64,000 nt of DNA from Candidatus Campylobacter infans (GTDB lineage: Bacteria > Campylobacterota > Campylobacteria > Campylobacterales > Campylobacteraceae). The DNA is taken from the NCBI GenBank assembly GCA_009827235.1, contig SPMW01000004.1, forward strand, positions 16,097-80,096. Direction: 5' to 3'. Each line of letters begins with the position of its first letter. Within the stretch, counting starts at the first letter, position 1. The notes under the pieces were generated by a model. That model saw nothing but the letters and a program-made list of their open reading frames with translations, was not told the DNA's origin and made no database searches. The position numbers and the translations under genes were made by a program. Below, one piece after another: positions 54,946 through 63,075 of the stretch.

Positions 54946-56256
54946 ATGAAATACGCAAATCTGGTTCAAATTGCTAGCTTTTTAAGCCAAAATACTAAAA
55001 AAATCACACAAATTAAGCGCGTAGCTGATATGGCTTTTTTGCTCGTTTTTGATGGTAAATTAAAGCTGATTTTTGATTTAAATAAATCAAACTCAGCAAT
55101 TTATAGCGCAGATGATTTAAGTTCCATTAAAGAATACAAAGCCCCTTTTGATGTGCTTTTAAAAAAGCTTTTTTCTAATTCGCGCATTCAAGCCATTCAA
55201 GTCCCACAAAATAATAGAATTTTACATCTCAAAGTGCTTTTAAGTGGCTCGTATAAAGAGCAAATTTCAAATATTTATTTTGAATTTACAGGTCGCTTTA
55301 CAAATGCTGTGCTAACAGATGAAAAAGATAAAATTTTAGAAGCTTTACATCACCAAAATAACGCCAAACACCCAATAATGCCGGGCAAGGCGTATTGTCA
55401 TTTAGAGCCTATTTTGATAAAAGAAAAAGCCGTGGAGAAAATTGTGGATTTTGATGAGTTTTTTAAGGCTCAATTTAAAAAAATCAAACTCCAAAGATTT
55501 AATCAAATCAAGCAAAATAAAATTGCAAGCATTGATAAAAAGCTTGAAAAACTACTTCAAAATTTAAAATCCCTACCCAGCAAGCAAAGCCTAGAAAATA
55601 CGGCAGATGCGTTATTTAAGCAAGCTAGTGCTTTGTGGGGGAATTTGTATTTGCTAAAAGATTATGAAAGAAATTTTAATATTGAGTTTGAGGGCGAAAT
55701 TTTAAAATTCAGCCTTGAAAACTCGCCTAAAATCTGCGCAAATGAAATGTTTAAAGAAAGCAAAAAACTCCGCCAAAAAGCTAGCCGCATAAGCTTACAA
55801 GCTAGCAATTTAAGCCAAAAAATCGAGTTTTTAGAGCGTTTAAGAGTAGCAGTTTTTAACGCCACTAACGCAACTGAGCTTGAAATTTTAATGCCTAAAA
55901 AAGCTCCAAAACAGCCCCAAAAACACGCCGATTTAATACAAAATTTTTATTTTGGCGATTATAAAATTAGCGTAGGCAAAAATGAAAAAGCCAACGCCAT
56001 TTTGCTTGCTAATGCCAAAAAAGATGATTTTTGGTTTCATTTACAAGCCCAAAAAAGCGCGCACATCATCGTAAAAACCGCCAAACAAAAATTAAGCGAT
56101 GAAATAATCGCCTTTGCTAGCAGGTTGTGTGTGGAGTTTAGCGGGCATAAAAGCGGTAGTTTTTTGGTGGATTTTACCAAGCGAGAAAATGTTAAAATCC
56201 AAAACGGAGCTTTTGTAAATTATGTAAATTACAACACAATTGGAGTAAAAATATGA
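54946..56256 (+). CDS. NFACT-family protein (RqcH/FbpA-like)
   Basis: A 436-residue protein with an NFACT-N-like start (ANLVQIASFLSQNTKK), a long coiled coil in the middle (SIDKKLEKLLQNLKSLPSK and KLRQKASRISLQASNLSQKI), and the C-terminal NFACT-R domain (DDFWFHLQAQKSAHIIV, ... GSFLVDFTKRENVKIQNGA). RqcH relatives bind 50S-peptidyl-tRNA and add alanine tails to stalled nascent chains; others are described as fibronectin-binding. Which applies here is unresolved. It overlaps moaD by 4 bases. Confidence 0.85.
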   Translation: MKYANLVQIASFLSQNTKKITQIKRVADMAFLLVFDGKLKLIFDLNKSNSAIYSADDLSSIKEYKAPFDVLLKKLFSNSRIQAIQVPQNNRILHLKVLLSGSYKEQISNIYFEFTGRFTNAVLTDEKDKILEALHHQNNAKHPIMPGKAYCHLEPILIKEKAVEKIVDFDEFFKAQFKKIKLQRFNQIKQNKIASIDKKLEKLLQNLKSLPSKQSLENTADALFKQASALWGNLYLLKDYERNFNIEFEGEILKFSLENSPKICANEMFKESKKLRQKASRISLQASNLSQKIEFLERLRVAVFNATNATELEILMPKKAPKQPQKHADLIQNFYFGDYKISVGKNEKANAILLANAKKDDFWFHLQAQKSAHIIVKTAKQKLSDEIIAFASRLCVEFSGHKSGSFLVDFTKRENVKIQNGAFVNYVNYNTIGVKI

Positions 56257-56477
56257 TAGAAGTAAGATTTTTAGGGCCATTAAGCCATAAAGCTAACCTT
56301 AGCCTAAGCATAAAAAATTTAAAAGAATTAAAGCAAATTTTAAATAAAGATGATGATTTAAAAAAGTGGCTTGGGCTTTGTGCTATTAGCGTAAATGACG
56401 AAATAGCAATGGATTTAGAGCAAATTTTAAATGATGGCGATGTGGTTTGTATTTTGCCACCAGTTTGTGGAGGGTAA
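56253..56477 (+). CDS. moaD: Molybdopterin synthase sulfur carrier subunit MoaD
   Basis: A 74-residue ubiquitin-like protein ending in the Gly-Gly tail (PPVCGG) that is thiocarboxylated to supply sulfur for molybdopterin. It is coupled to the upstream NFACT gene and the downstream moaE, starting 2 bases before moaE. Confidence 0.93.
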   Translation: MIEVRFLGPLSHKANLSLSIKNLKELKQILNKDDDLKKWLGLCAISVNDEIAMDLEQILNDGDVVCILPPVCGG

Positions 56478-56478
56478 A

Positions 56479-56913
56479 ATGGAGATATTTGATGGTAGCT
56501 TAAATACGGCTGAAATTTTAAATCGTTGGTATGATGAAAACAAGCTTTTAAATTATGGCGCGATTATTACATTTATAGGCGTTGTGCGCGATGAAAATGG
56601 CTGCGATGGGCTAAGTTTTGATATTTATGAGCCTTTGCTTTTAAAATGGTTTAAATCTTGGGAGCAAAAAGCTAGCGCATTTGGCGCAAAAGTGCTACTT
56701 GCCCACGCAAAAGGCGATGTTTTAAAGCACGAAACTAGCTATATTTCAGCAGTTTGTAGCAAGCAAAGAAAAATAGCGCTTAGCTTGATAGATGAATTTG
56801 TAGAAGATTTTAAGGCAAATGCGCCTATTTGGAAATATGATTTAAAAGATGGCAAGCGCATTTATGCCAAAGAGCGAAGCCAAATAATTGGGGGCGCAGG
56901 CCTTTTGGCTTGA
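56479..56913 (+). CDS. moaE: Molybdopterin synthase catalytic subunit MoaE
   Basis: MoaE with MoaD converts precursor Z to molybdopterin. From the ATG at 56479 the 144-residue protein starts MEIFDGSLNTAEILNRWYDE, has GAIITFIGVVRDENG, YEPLLLKWFKSW and a C-terminal APIWKYDLKDGKRIYAKERS with the lysines of the active site. An upstream ATG at 56431 is in frame within moaD but adds unconserved sequence. Confidence 0.94.
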   Translation: MEIFDGSLNTAEILNRWYDENKLLNYGAIITFIGVVRDENGCDGLSFDIYEPLLLKWFKSWEQKASAFGAKVLLAHAKGDVLKHETSYISAVCSKQRKIALSLIDEFVEDFKANAPIWKYDLKDGKRIYAKERSQIIGGAGLLA

Positions 56914-56995
56914 AATTTTAAAATTTGTGCCAAATTCTTGGCAGATTTAAAGCAAATTTTAAAATTTTAAATCCGTGTATGATTTAAAATAATAA

Positions 56996-57078
56996 AAAAC
57001 GCGTGGCGCGTGTGCTAAATGCTGGTAAAACGCGTGGCGCGCGCGTTTTACCACGCTGAATTTATAAGCGTAGCACAC
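56996..57078. repeat. GC-rich structured element with nested inverted repeats
   Basis: A 12-base perfect stem TGGTAAAACGCG (57023-57034) with its complement (57042-57053), loop TGGCGCG, sits inside an outer 8-base pair GTGTGCTA (57010-57017) and TAGCACAC (57071-57078). The 15-base word AAAACGCGTGGCGCG occurs twice (56996-57010 and 57027-57041). It is much richer in GC than the rest of the spacer 56914-57236 and may be a mobile or structural repeat. Confidence 0.75.
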
Positions 57079-57124
57079 ACAATTTATAAGTGGTGGCGCA
57101 TTTTTAAGCGTTTTGGGTGCAAAT

Positions 57125-57202
57125 ATGGATAAATTTAAGCTTTACAATGATAATTGTTTTGGAACTAATTCTGCTTTTGCCGCGCTTGATAAAATGGGAT
57201 GA
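57125..57202 (+). pseudogene. 25-codon remnant, possibly a DNA methyltransferase N-terminus
   Basis: ATG at 57125 reads MDKFKLYNDNCF and ends at a stop at 57202. KxKLYNxDCF is how many adenine-specific DNA methyltransferases begin. The rest of such a gene is missing. There is no ribosome binding site clear enough to support expression. The call is weak because it is so short. Confidence 0.3.
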
Positions 57203-57236
57203 AAAAGCACGAAAAATATTTTTTAAAGGAGAATAA

Positions 57237-57773
57237 ATGAAATACGCACAAGATGGCGTCGTAGCATATGCTTTTAGAACTTTTAAAAGAGGGACTAAGA
57301 TCTTAGAATACGGCTTTATTGATGAGAGTTTTGCGAACTTTTTTGCTTTTAGCGGTTTTGATTTTTTAAGCGTGAGTGATGATGAAAACTTGCTAAATTT
57401 AGCAAAAGCAAATTTTAAAAATGGTGGTGGGCTCGAGCATTTTTGTTTAAAAAGCCAATTTGATAAAAGTCTTAAGTTTGATGGTATTTTGTCTTATTTG
57501 GCACTAAATTATGAGCAAAATCCACAAAATTTCGTTGATGAAATATACTTACTTTTACAAAATGGTCAGAAATTTTTAGTTTCAGTTTTTACTTCAAATG
57601 ATACGCACTCGCATTTACAAACAAACAATACAAAAACGCCAAAAACTTTTAGTCGTGATGAGCTTACAAAAATGTTTGCTAAATTTAAGAATTTAGACAT
57701 AAATTTAACCCAAACAAGCTACGAAAATGGCAAATTTTTAAAAGAACTTTTTATAATCACAGGAGAGAAATAA
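57237..57773 (+). CDS. Methyltransferase-like protein with a degenerate SAM motif
   Basis: A 178-residue protein. ILEYGFIDESFANFFAFSGF stands where a class I methyltransferase would have a glycine-rich motif I, followed by FLSVSDDENLLNLAKANF at the motif II position, and FDGILSYLALNYEQNP at the motif IV-like place. The glycines of motif I are absent, so it may be inactive. GGAG is upstream of the ATG. The stop overlaps the next methyltransferase start (ATAATG), suggesting one unit. Confidence 0.6.
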   Translation: MKYAQDGVVAYAFRTFKRGTKILEYGFIDESFANFFAFSGFDFLSVSDDENLLNLAKANFKNGGGLEHFCLKSQFDKSLKFDGILSYLALNYEQNPQNFVDEIYLLLQNGQKFLVSVFTSNDTHSHLQTNNTKTPKTFSRDELTKMFAKFKNLDINLTQTSYENGKFLKELFIITGEK

Positions 57774-58444
57774 TGCAAAACAATTTTAAGGTTTTAGGGC
57801 AAATGTGGAACGCTCACTATCAAAATAGCGTGATCGGCTCAGTTCCATCATATCCTAGCGACTTTGTGGCGGAATTTTTTATGCGAAATTTCAAGGGCAG
57901 CAAGAGAGTTTGCGATATCGGCTGCGGTGGCGGAAGGCACACGGCAATGCTTGCTAGTATGGGATTTGATACTTACGCATTAGATTACGCACCAAGCAGT
58001 ATAGAGTATGTGCAAAATCTACTAAATACAAATGGTTTGAAGGCAAATTTATGCGTTGGTTGTGCTAGTGATTTACCATATCAAAATGAGTTTTTTGATG
58101 GCGTTTTGTGTTATAGCGTTATTATGTATGGTGATGGCGACTTTGTGGAGCGTTGCGCTGATGAGATTTACCGCGTTTTAAAGCCAGGTGCAAAGGCGTA
58201 TTTGCAGTTTAGAAATTTGGGAGATTTTAGATATATAAATGGTGAAAAAATCGGCAAATATCAAGCTAAAACTACAAAATCTATTATGGAGTCAGAAGAA
58301 GGACAAATGATATATTATTTTGACGAGGCAGAAATTAAACGCGTATTTGCGAAATTTAGCAAAATTGATATAGATATCTTAACGCGTAGCTATGAAAATG
58401 AAAGTTATAAAATCAGCTATCATTTAGTAACTCTAACAAAATAA
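57773..58444 (+). CDS. SAM-dependent methyltransferase
   Basis: The 223-residue protein has an intact class I motif I (VCDIGCGGGRHTAML, about residue 43), motif II DTYALDYAPSSIEYV, and FDGVLCYSVIMYGDGD in the motif IV position. Its start overlaps the stop of the degenerate partner. Genes of this kind in Campylobacter often sit in glycan or flagellin modification loci, but no such neighbours exist here, so the substrate is unknown. Confidence 0.8.
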   Translation: MQNNFKVLGQMWNAHYQNSVIGSVPSYPSDFVAEFFMRNFKGSKRVCDIGCGGGRHTAMLASMGFDTYALDYAPSSIEYVQNLLNTNGLKANLCVGCASDLPYQNEFFDGVLCYSVIMYGDGDFVERCADEIYRVLKPGAKAYLQFRNLGDFRYINGEKIGKYQAKTTKSIMESEEGQMIYYFDEAEIKRVFAKFSKIDIDILTRSYENESYKISYHLVTLTK

Positions 58445-58511
58445 ATTTGGCTATTTAGCAAGTTTTTATTAAATTTAAGATACAACCCTTGCAGTTATTT
58501 TCAAGGATAAA

Positions 58512-58693
58512 ATGCAAGAAAATATTTTTAATATAAATCAAGATATCGATGTTATAGATATCAAAGATTCTATAAAACTAGCTACTTAGACTATTTAGTG
58601 AGTGTTATCATAGGTCGTGCTTTGCTAGATGTAAGGGATGGTTTAAAGCCTGTGTATCGCTGCATACTTTATGCCATGAACGATCTATCTTAA
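58512..58693 (+). pseudogene. 5' fragment of gyrA (decayed duplicate)
   Basis: From the ATG at 58512 the first 24 codons give [20 protein letters not shown] and IK, then a one-base frame change leads to [20 protein letters not shown] followed by [16 protein letters not shown], a clear match to the start of the gyrase A subunit (normally [33 protein letters not shown]). The copy has a frameshift and altered conserved residues, and breaks off after about 60 codons into a transposase remnant. The functional gyrA must be elsewhere. Confidence 0.85.
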
Positions 58694-59152
58694 TAGCTAT
58701 GATTTTAAATTCAGCAAAAATCAAACAATAAATGCTGAGGATAAAATAAAAACTATAATCATTAAGAGAGATAATTTAGGCTCTTTTTATATTTGTGTTA
58801 GTTTAGAAACAAATGATAAATCTCATATCACAACAGCTAAAAGCGTGGATATAGACTTTGGCCTTAAAACATTTCTAACACTTAGCGATAACACGACTAT
58901 AAATTCGCCACTAATTTATCTCAAATCTCTAAAAGAGCTAAAAGTTAAACAAAGAAAACTTAGCTCAAAGAAAAAAGGCTCAAATAATAGAGTCAAAGCC
59001 AAATTAGAATTAGCTAAATTTCATATAAAATTAGCAAATCAAAGGAAAGATTATTTCTTTATTGCAAAGTAAAGTTAGATAGAGATTATAATGCTAGTTT
59101 AAATATTTATAGAGTTGGAACATCAACTTGTAAGCCCTACAAAAGTGGCTAG
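58692..59152 (+). pseudogene. Remnant of an IS605-type TnpB gene
   Basis: In the frame after the gyrA fragment the reading NSYDFKFSKNQTINAEDK continues to VDIDFGLKTFLTLSDNTT, SLKELKVKQRKLSSKKKGSN and LAKFHIKLANQRKDYFF, typical of the RuvC-like domain of TnpB, an RNA-guided nuclease family. The next stretch is deleted and frame-shifted, but DRDYNASLNIYRVGTSTC near 59100 is the conserved C-terminal DxNAS motif. No intact frame remains. Confidence 0.8.
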
Positions 59153-59170
59153 ATTTGTTGATACTAGAAA

Positions 59171-59210
59171 CCCCCGCATTTATGCGTGGGGAGTATGTCA
59201 TAAAACATAC
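59171..59210 (+). repeat. Paired hairpins at the 3' end of the TnpB remnant
   Basis: CCCC-C-GCAT-TT-ATGC-GT-GGGG (59171-59191) with a small internal bulge, and then GTATGT...ACATAC (59193-59210). Terminal hairpins of this kind mark the right end of IS200/IS605-type elements, and the 3' end of tnpB also gives the guide RNA scaffold. Confidence 0.6.
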
Positions 59211-59325
59211 CACACATATCTACTACATTTGATACATCCCATTTAGATACGCTCAAAAAACCATAAAATCAATATAATTTTATATTAAAATTTAAATAGT
59301 TTTCTTTTATAAATTCTCAATCTGC

Positions 59326-60587
59326 CTAAAAGGCTAGATTGATTTTTATTGGAACGAACGCTGCTTTGCTATCCGTTAGAGTTTGCACTGCATCACGGAA
59401 TACTTTTCTTGCTATACCTATTGCTCCATTTATATCAGCATTTAAGAATTTGCCTGTGCTTGATTTGAATAGGCCTCTTTTTATGCGTTTGCCAAGATAA
59501 TCGCTTTTATCTTTGTGGCTCAATGGCTCATCTGCTAAATGGTCTATTTTTGAAGTATAGCTTTCTTCTGTTTGTATTAACTTAATGCCGTAATTTTCGC
59601 ATTTATAAGCTAATTTAGAAATTAAGCTCTCATAAGGAATAGAAACGAAATTTTGATTTGTTCTTTTTCCTAAATTTACTTCATTTTTCCATTTATCATT
59701 TTTGCCGATAATGACACTAGCTATTTTATGTTTTATGCAGTATTTTATAATTAAATCACTTGCTTTGTGCATAAAATTACTTATCTTAGACTCACGCATA
59801 AGGCTTAATTTAGCAAGTCTTTTAGTGAAATGTTTATTGTTTGAAATTTTTGCTTTTGATTGATAATTAGCTTTTAGTTTATTGTAAAATTGATTTATGC
59901 TCTTAATAGCTCTGCCATTGATAATAAAGGCTGTTTGCTTTGATTATCTATTGCTGTTACAAAGTTATTAAGTCCTAAATCTAGGATAATAAAACTATTT
60001 TCTATTACATTTATAGGCCAAATTTCGCACTCATAAACAACTTCAACTATAAAACAAGTTGATTTTGGAATAAATCTTACTTGCTTTAAACTTGAAGTTT
60101 TAAAATCTATTTTGGTTATTAATGGCTTTAAATCTAACGATTTGCCGTTTGCTGTTTTTGGGAAATAAATTTTAGTTAGGCTTTGTGAATTTTTAATTTT
60201 TAGTTGCTGATTTGTAAAAATTACTACATTAACGCCATTTTTTGCCTTATATTTAGGTAGTTTTGGCTTTGAAGTAAATTTAGCCTTGTCTTTTTGATAG
60301 CTTCTAAGAGATTTAAAAAAGCTTTTGTAATTTTTATAAAGCAATTTAATAACTTGCCCAGCTGTTTGGCTTGGTAAATTTCTATAATCTATTTGATTTT
60401 CTTTTGTCAAATTTGTGCTTAATTCATACTCTTTTGGGATTGATTTTTGAGTAATGAAATTTTGCCTTAAAAGATAATTTGCATAATTGTAAAGATTTTT
60501 GCTGTTATGGCAAACTTCTTTTATAGCATTAAATCTTTTGTCGATTGATTTAATTATGTGTCTTTCTACTCTTTGAACTTTATTCAT
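59326..60587 (-). pseudogene. tnpB: IS607-type TnpB, split by a frameshift
   Basis: The N-terminal part (60587 to 59895) has YRNLPSQTAGQVIKLLYKNY, KPKLPKYK and LDLGLNNFVTAIDN with the first RuvC Asp. A one-base frame change near 59925-59932 links it to the frame FIINGRAIKSINQFYNKLKA, then to the C-terminal part (59799 to 59326) with IGKNDKWKNEVNLGKRTNQN, LGKRIKRGLF and ADINGAIGIARK, holding the last RuvC Asp. The CxxC zinc ribbon is not visible, as in related TnpBs. Active TnpB is an RNA-guided nuclease; this copy is likely dead unless the shift is a sequencing error. Confidence 0.88.
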
Positions 60588-61209
60588 TTTTTGTATCTAT
60601 TTCGTCTAAATTTAGCTTGTCTTCGCTAGTTCTTGCTTCAATTAAGAGCTTTTTAGCAATTCTACGCTTTGAATACATTTTCATAGAAAAAGAGTGAATT
60701 GTTTGCATTATGTCTTCAAATAATTCTTGTTCTAAACTCTTACTTTCGCTGTTGTTTATTATAACTATTTTTGTTCCATAATCGCTAAATAGCTTTGAAA
60801 CTAAGTCGTAAGAAAGTCTTGCTAATCTGTCTTTATATGCGATATACACAGCATCTATCTTGTGAGCTATAACATCATCGAGTAACTCAATAAACCCTTT
60901 TCTATCGAGGGTCATACCGCTTTTTATATCAGAGTAGATTTTATCTACACCTATTCCTTTGGCATTTAAATAAGCTATATTGTTTTCTATTTGATTAAAT
61001 AAGTCTTGTTTTTGTTTATTTGTGCTAACTCTTGCATAGATAACATTTGCTCTTTTTGTTTCTAAATGAGCTATTTTATAAACATCATCAGCATTGTATA
61101 AATAATAACCATTTGGCTGTTTTATGGTGCGAATTTTGCCATTTTTGACATACTTCCATAAAGTTACACGAGAAATTTTCAGTAGTTTTAGAACTTCGTT
61201 TGATTTCAT
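60580..61209 (-). CDS. tnpA: IS607-family serine recombinase TnpA
   Basis: The 209-residue protein has a MerR-like helix-turn-helix at the N-terminus (VLKLLKISRVTLWKYVKNGK) and a resolvase/invertase catalytic domain with the nucleophile Ser-62 in IYARVSTNKQKQDL. The C-terminal part (DIMQTIHSFSMKMYSKRRIA) is as in IS607 transposases. The start ATG overlaps the stop of the upstream toxin frame (ATGA). It appears full length. Confidence 0.92.
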   Translation of the reverse strand: MKSNEVLKLLKISRVTLWKYVKNGKIRTIKQPNGYYLYNADDVYKIAHLETKRANVIYARVSTNKQKQDLFNQIENNIAYLNAKGIGVDKIYSDIKSGMTLDRKGFIELLDDVIAHKIDAVYIAYKDRLARLSYDLVSKLFSDYGTKIVIINNSESKSLEQELFEDIMQTIHSFSMKMYSKRRIAKKLLIEARTSEDKLNLDEIDTKNE

Positions 61210-61512
61210 TTAGTTAAATCCGAAATCTCTGGCAAATTTGGTTTCCAAAGATTTTGTTTATAAATACCTAAAATATAAATATCATTAGAAATTAAAAAAG
61301 GCACAACATAACCTTTAAAAATTAAGTCTCTAATATTTGTATTATTCATTTGTGGGTCTTGTCTATGAGCGTATGGAAAAATCACAATATCATCAATTTT
61401 AGATGAAATTTCAGCTTCAAAATTCAGTGCGTTTTGTGGGCTGTGTTTTGCTATGTAAGTTAATAAATCATAAAATTGATTTTGAAAATTTTTGAGTGTA
61501 GATTATTTTCAT
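61206..61512 (-). pseudogene. RelE/ParE-like toxin gene with a frameshift
   Basis: An ATG at 61512 opens MKIIYTQKF, then the frame stops after a few codons. Skipping one T in a TTTT run (61485-61488) gives FQNQFYDLLTYIAKHSPQNA, then SKIDDIVIFPYAHRQDPQM, IRDLIFKGYVVPFLISN, and ends at a TGA at 61206. The alpha-helical start followed by VPFLISNDIYILGIYKQN fits the RelE/ParE toxin fold. It is coupled to the antitoxin by TAATG, and its stop overlaps tnpA. Confidence 0.75.
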
Positions 61513-61760
61513 TATAATGCACCAAGCTCTGTTAATTTTTGTTTTGTCATAGTTTTAAATTCATCAGAGCTATAAAATTTTTCAGTGCCGTTTTGCACTC
61601 TATTAACCACTTCTTTTAAATTTTTAATATCATCTTTATTTATATTAAATTCTAAATTTGAAACCTTAATTTCAGCACTTGGGTCAATTTCAAAAATAAA
61701 GCTTTGCAATTTTTCAAAATTTGAAGCTTCTAATGTCATATTTATATTTACAGCATTCAT
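61512..61760 (-). CDS. Antitoxin-like protein upstream of the toxin
   Basis: The 82-residue protein begins at an ATG at 61760 with an AAGGAC ribosome binding site. It has a beta strand start (NAVNINMTLEASNFEK), an acidic middle and a C-terminal helix (FKTMTKQKLTELGAL). In size, position and coupling (TAATG) to the RelE/ParE-like toxin it looks like the antitoxin partner. No known family was recognised with certainty. The longer frame to 61790 is not supported. Confidence 0.65.
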   Translation of the reverse strand: MNAVNINMTLEASNFEKLQSFIFEIDPSAEIKVSNLEFNINKDDIKNLKEVVNRVQNGTEKFYSSDEFKTMTKQKLTELGAL

Positions 61761-61914
61761 TTTTTTGTCCTTAATTAAAAATACTTTCATAATTATATAT
61801 TATATACTTTAAATGTGCTTAAATTGAAAAGTGTAGAATATCTTATATCTTTGTCTTTGCGTTTATCGACTACTCCATCAAAAATTCACGGTCTTCTTCG
61901 TATCGCATTTTTAT

Positions 61915-62826
61915 TTACATCGCTTGAGTTTCTTTTTTCTCATCTTTGCATTTTAATGCTTCATCTAAAATCAATGTCTTTCTAGCTTCTATGATAGTTT
62001 TTAAAAATGCTTTGTGATTATTTGAAATATAAGGCGTGTCATCGATAATATCGTTTATTTTTCTTAAATCTACTTTTGGCACAATAGTTTGCAAAGATTC
62101 TAAACACTCTTTATTATCTGTCGTTTTTAAAAACTGGAGCATATTTATCTTTACACCGTCCATTTTTATAGCTGAATTTGGAAAAATATACACTCTTCTT
62201 TCTATTTCATCTCTATCATTTAGTATTTTTTCAAAACTAGCTTCAGATATTTGCGGAAATAAACAAGAACCGCAATCAAAAATAGGCGCAACTTTATATT
62301 TATTGCTATAAATATCTACCAAAAAGCCCCAGTTGCCGTTGTGTCTATCAAAATTTCCAAGCAGTGCGTCGGCTACAAACATATTCCAAAAGTGTTTTTT
62401 TACATCAGTTGGGTCTATGTCAAATTGAGCTTGATTGTCTATCGAATACAAAATTTCGTTTAATTCAGTATCATATCCACCGCTGGAGCTGTCTATTACG
62501 CTATTTTTTAATGAAGCAAAATCATAAAATTCATACTCTTTGCTTAATAAATCGCTTGTAAAATCCTTGCAAGCCACTACTACCTTATCATTAAATTTAC
62601 CAAGCACCGTGTCTTGTGAATTTAAATCTAGGCTCTTTAAAATTTGACAACTTATGTGTTCGCTAAAACAGCTATTAGTATAAGAAATATCGTTATTTGC
62701 CTTTGGTTTTGGCGGAAATTTAAGCATATATAGCTCATTTTTATATTCGATAGCCCTCTTGCTACCGTTAGCACCGCCATATACTTTTGGATAGGGTTTG
62801 CAATTTGTAAAATCAATCTCTTTCAT
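61915..62826 (-). CDS. HipA/CtkA-like protein kinase
   Basis: A 303-residue protein with a HipA-type kinase core: an early ATP-binding Lys in ELYMLKFPPK (Lys-36), the catalytic loop LLGNFDRHNGNWGFLVD (158-168, Asp-160), and the Mg-binding Asp in PIFDCGSC (Asp-184). This is the pattern of CtkA of Helicobacter pylori, a secreted serine/threonine kinase, and of HipA C-terminal domains. No HipB-like antitoxin domain was found beside it; instead a 68-codon gene lies 2 bases upstream. Role could be toxin, effector or defence. Confidence 0.78.
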   Translation of the reverse strand: MKEIDFTNCKPYPKVYGGANGSKRAIEYKNELYMLKFPPKPKANNDISYTNSCFSEHISCQILKSLDLNSQDTVLGKFNDKVVVACKDFTSDLLSKEYEFYDFASLKNSVIDSSSGGYDTELNEILYSIDNQAQFDIDPTDVKKHFWNMFVADALLGNFDRHNGNWGFLVDIYSNKYKVAPIFDCGSCLFPQISEASFEKILNDRDEIERRVYIFPNSAIKMDGVKINMLQFLKTTDNKECLESLQTIVPKVDLRKINDIIDDTPYISNNHKAFLKTIIEARKTLILDEALKCKDEKKETQAM

Positions 62827-62828
62827 TT

Positions 62829-63035
62829 TTATATCCCTAAATATTTATCTCTTAGGTAGTCTGCCACTTCTTTTGTTATCTCTCTGCCGTGTTGTGATGA
62901 ATTTATAGAACCGTAAAGCTCTCCCCAGTAAATATCAAGATTTTTACTATTGTATTCTTCTGTGCATTTAACAAAATCTTTTATTCTTTCTTGTAAATCT
63001 ATCGGGAGCGTTCTTTCATCAATCATATTTGTCAT
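62829..63035 (-). CDS. Small protein (68 aa) coupled to the HipA/CtkA-like kinase
   Basis: MTNMIDERTLPIDLQERIKD starts a 68-residue acidic protein with a helix-rich pattern (KNLDIYWGELYGSINSSQ, GREITKEVADYLRDKYLG). A GGGAG-type ribosome binding site precedes it. It ends 2 bases before the kinase start. It could be an inhibitor or cognate antitoxin of the kinase, but no known family is recognisable. Confidence 0.6.
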   Translation of the reverse strand: MTNMIDERTLPIDLQERIKDFVKCTEEYNSKNLDIYWGELYGSINSSQHGREITKEVADYLRDKYLGI

Positions 63036-63075
63036 TTTTTCTCCCTTTTTAAAACTTTTGGCATACTATGTAGCT

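Larger units (their letters stand above)
59326..61209 (-). mobile_element. IS607-family element, tnpA intact, tnpB frameshifted
   Basis: A serine recombinase gene (tnpA) overlaps a tnpB gene by 8 bases on the minus strand, the hallmark layout of IS607 elements. Element ends were not determined, since IS607 leaves no target duplications or clear inverted repeats. The element sits directly against the upstream toxin gene. Confidence 0.85.

Noticed and set aside
61870-61908. 12-codon frame MRYEEDREFLME right after the kinase stop
   Set aside because: Too short to call; could be the start of a lost downstream gene but cannot be supported.
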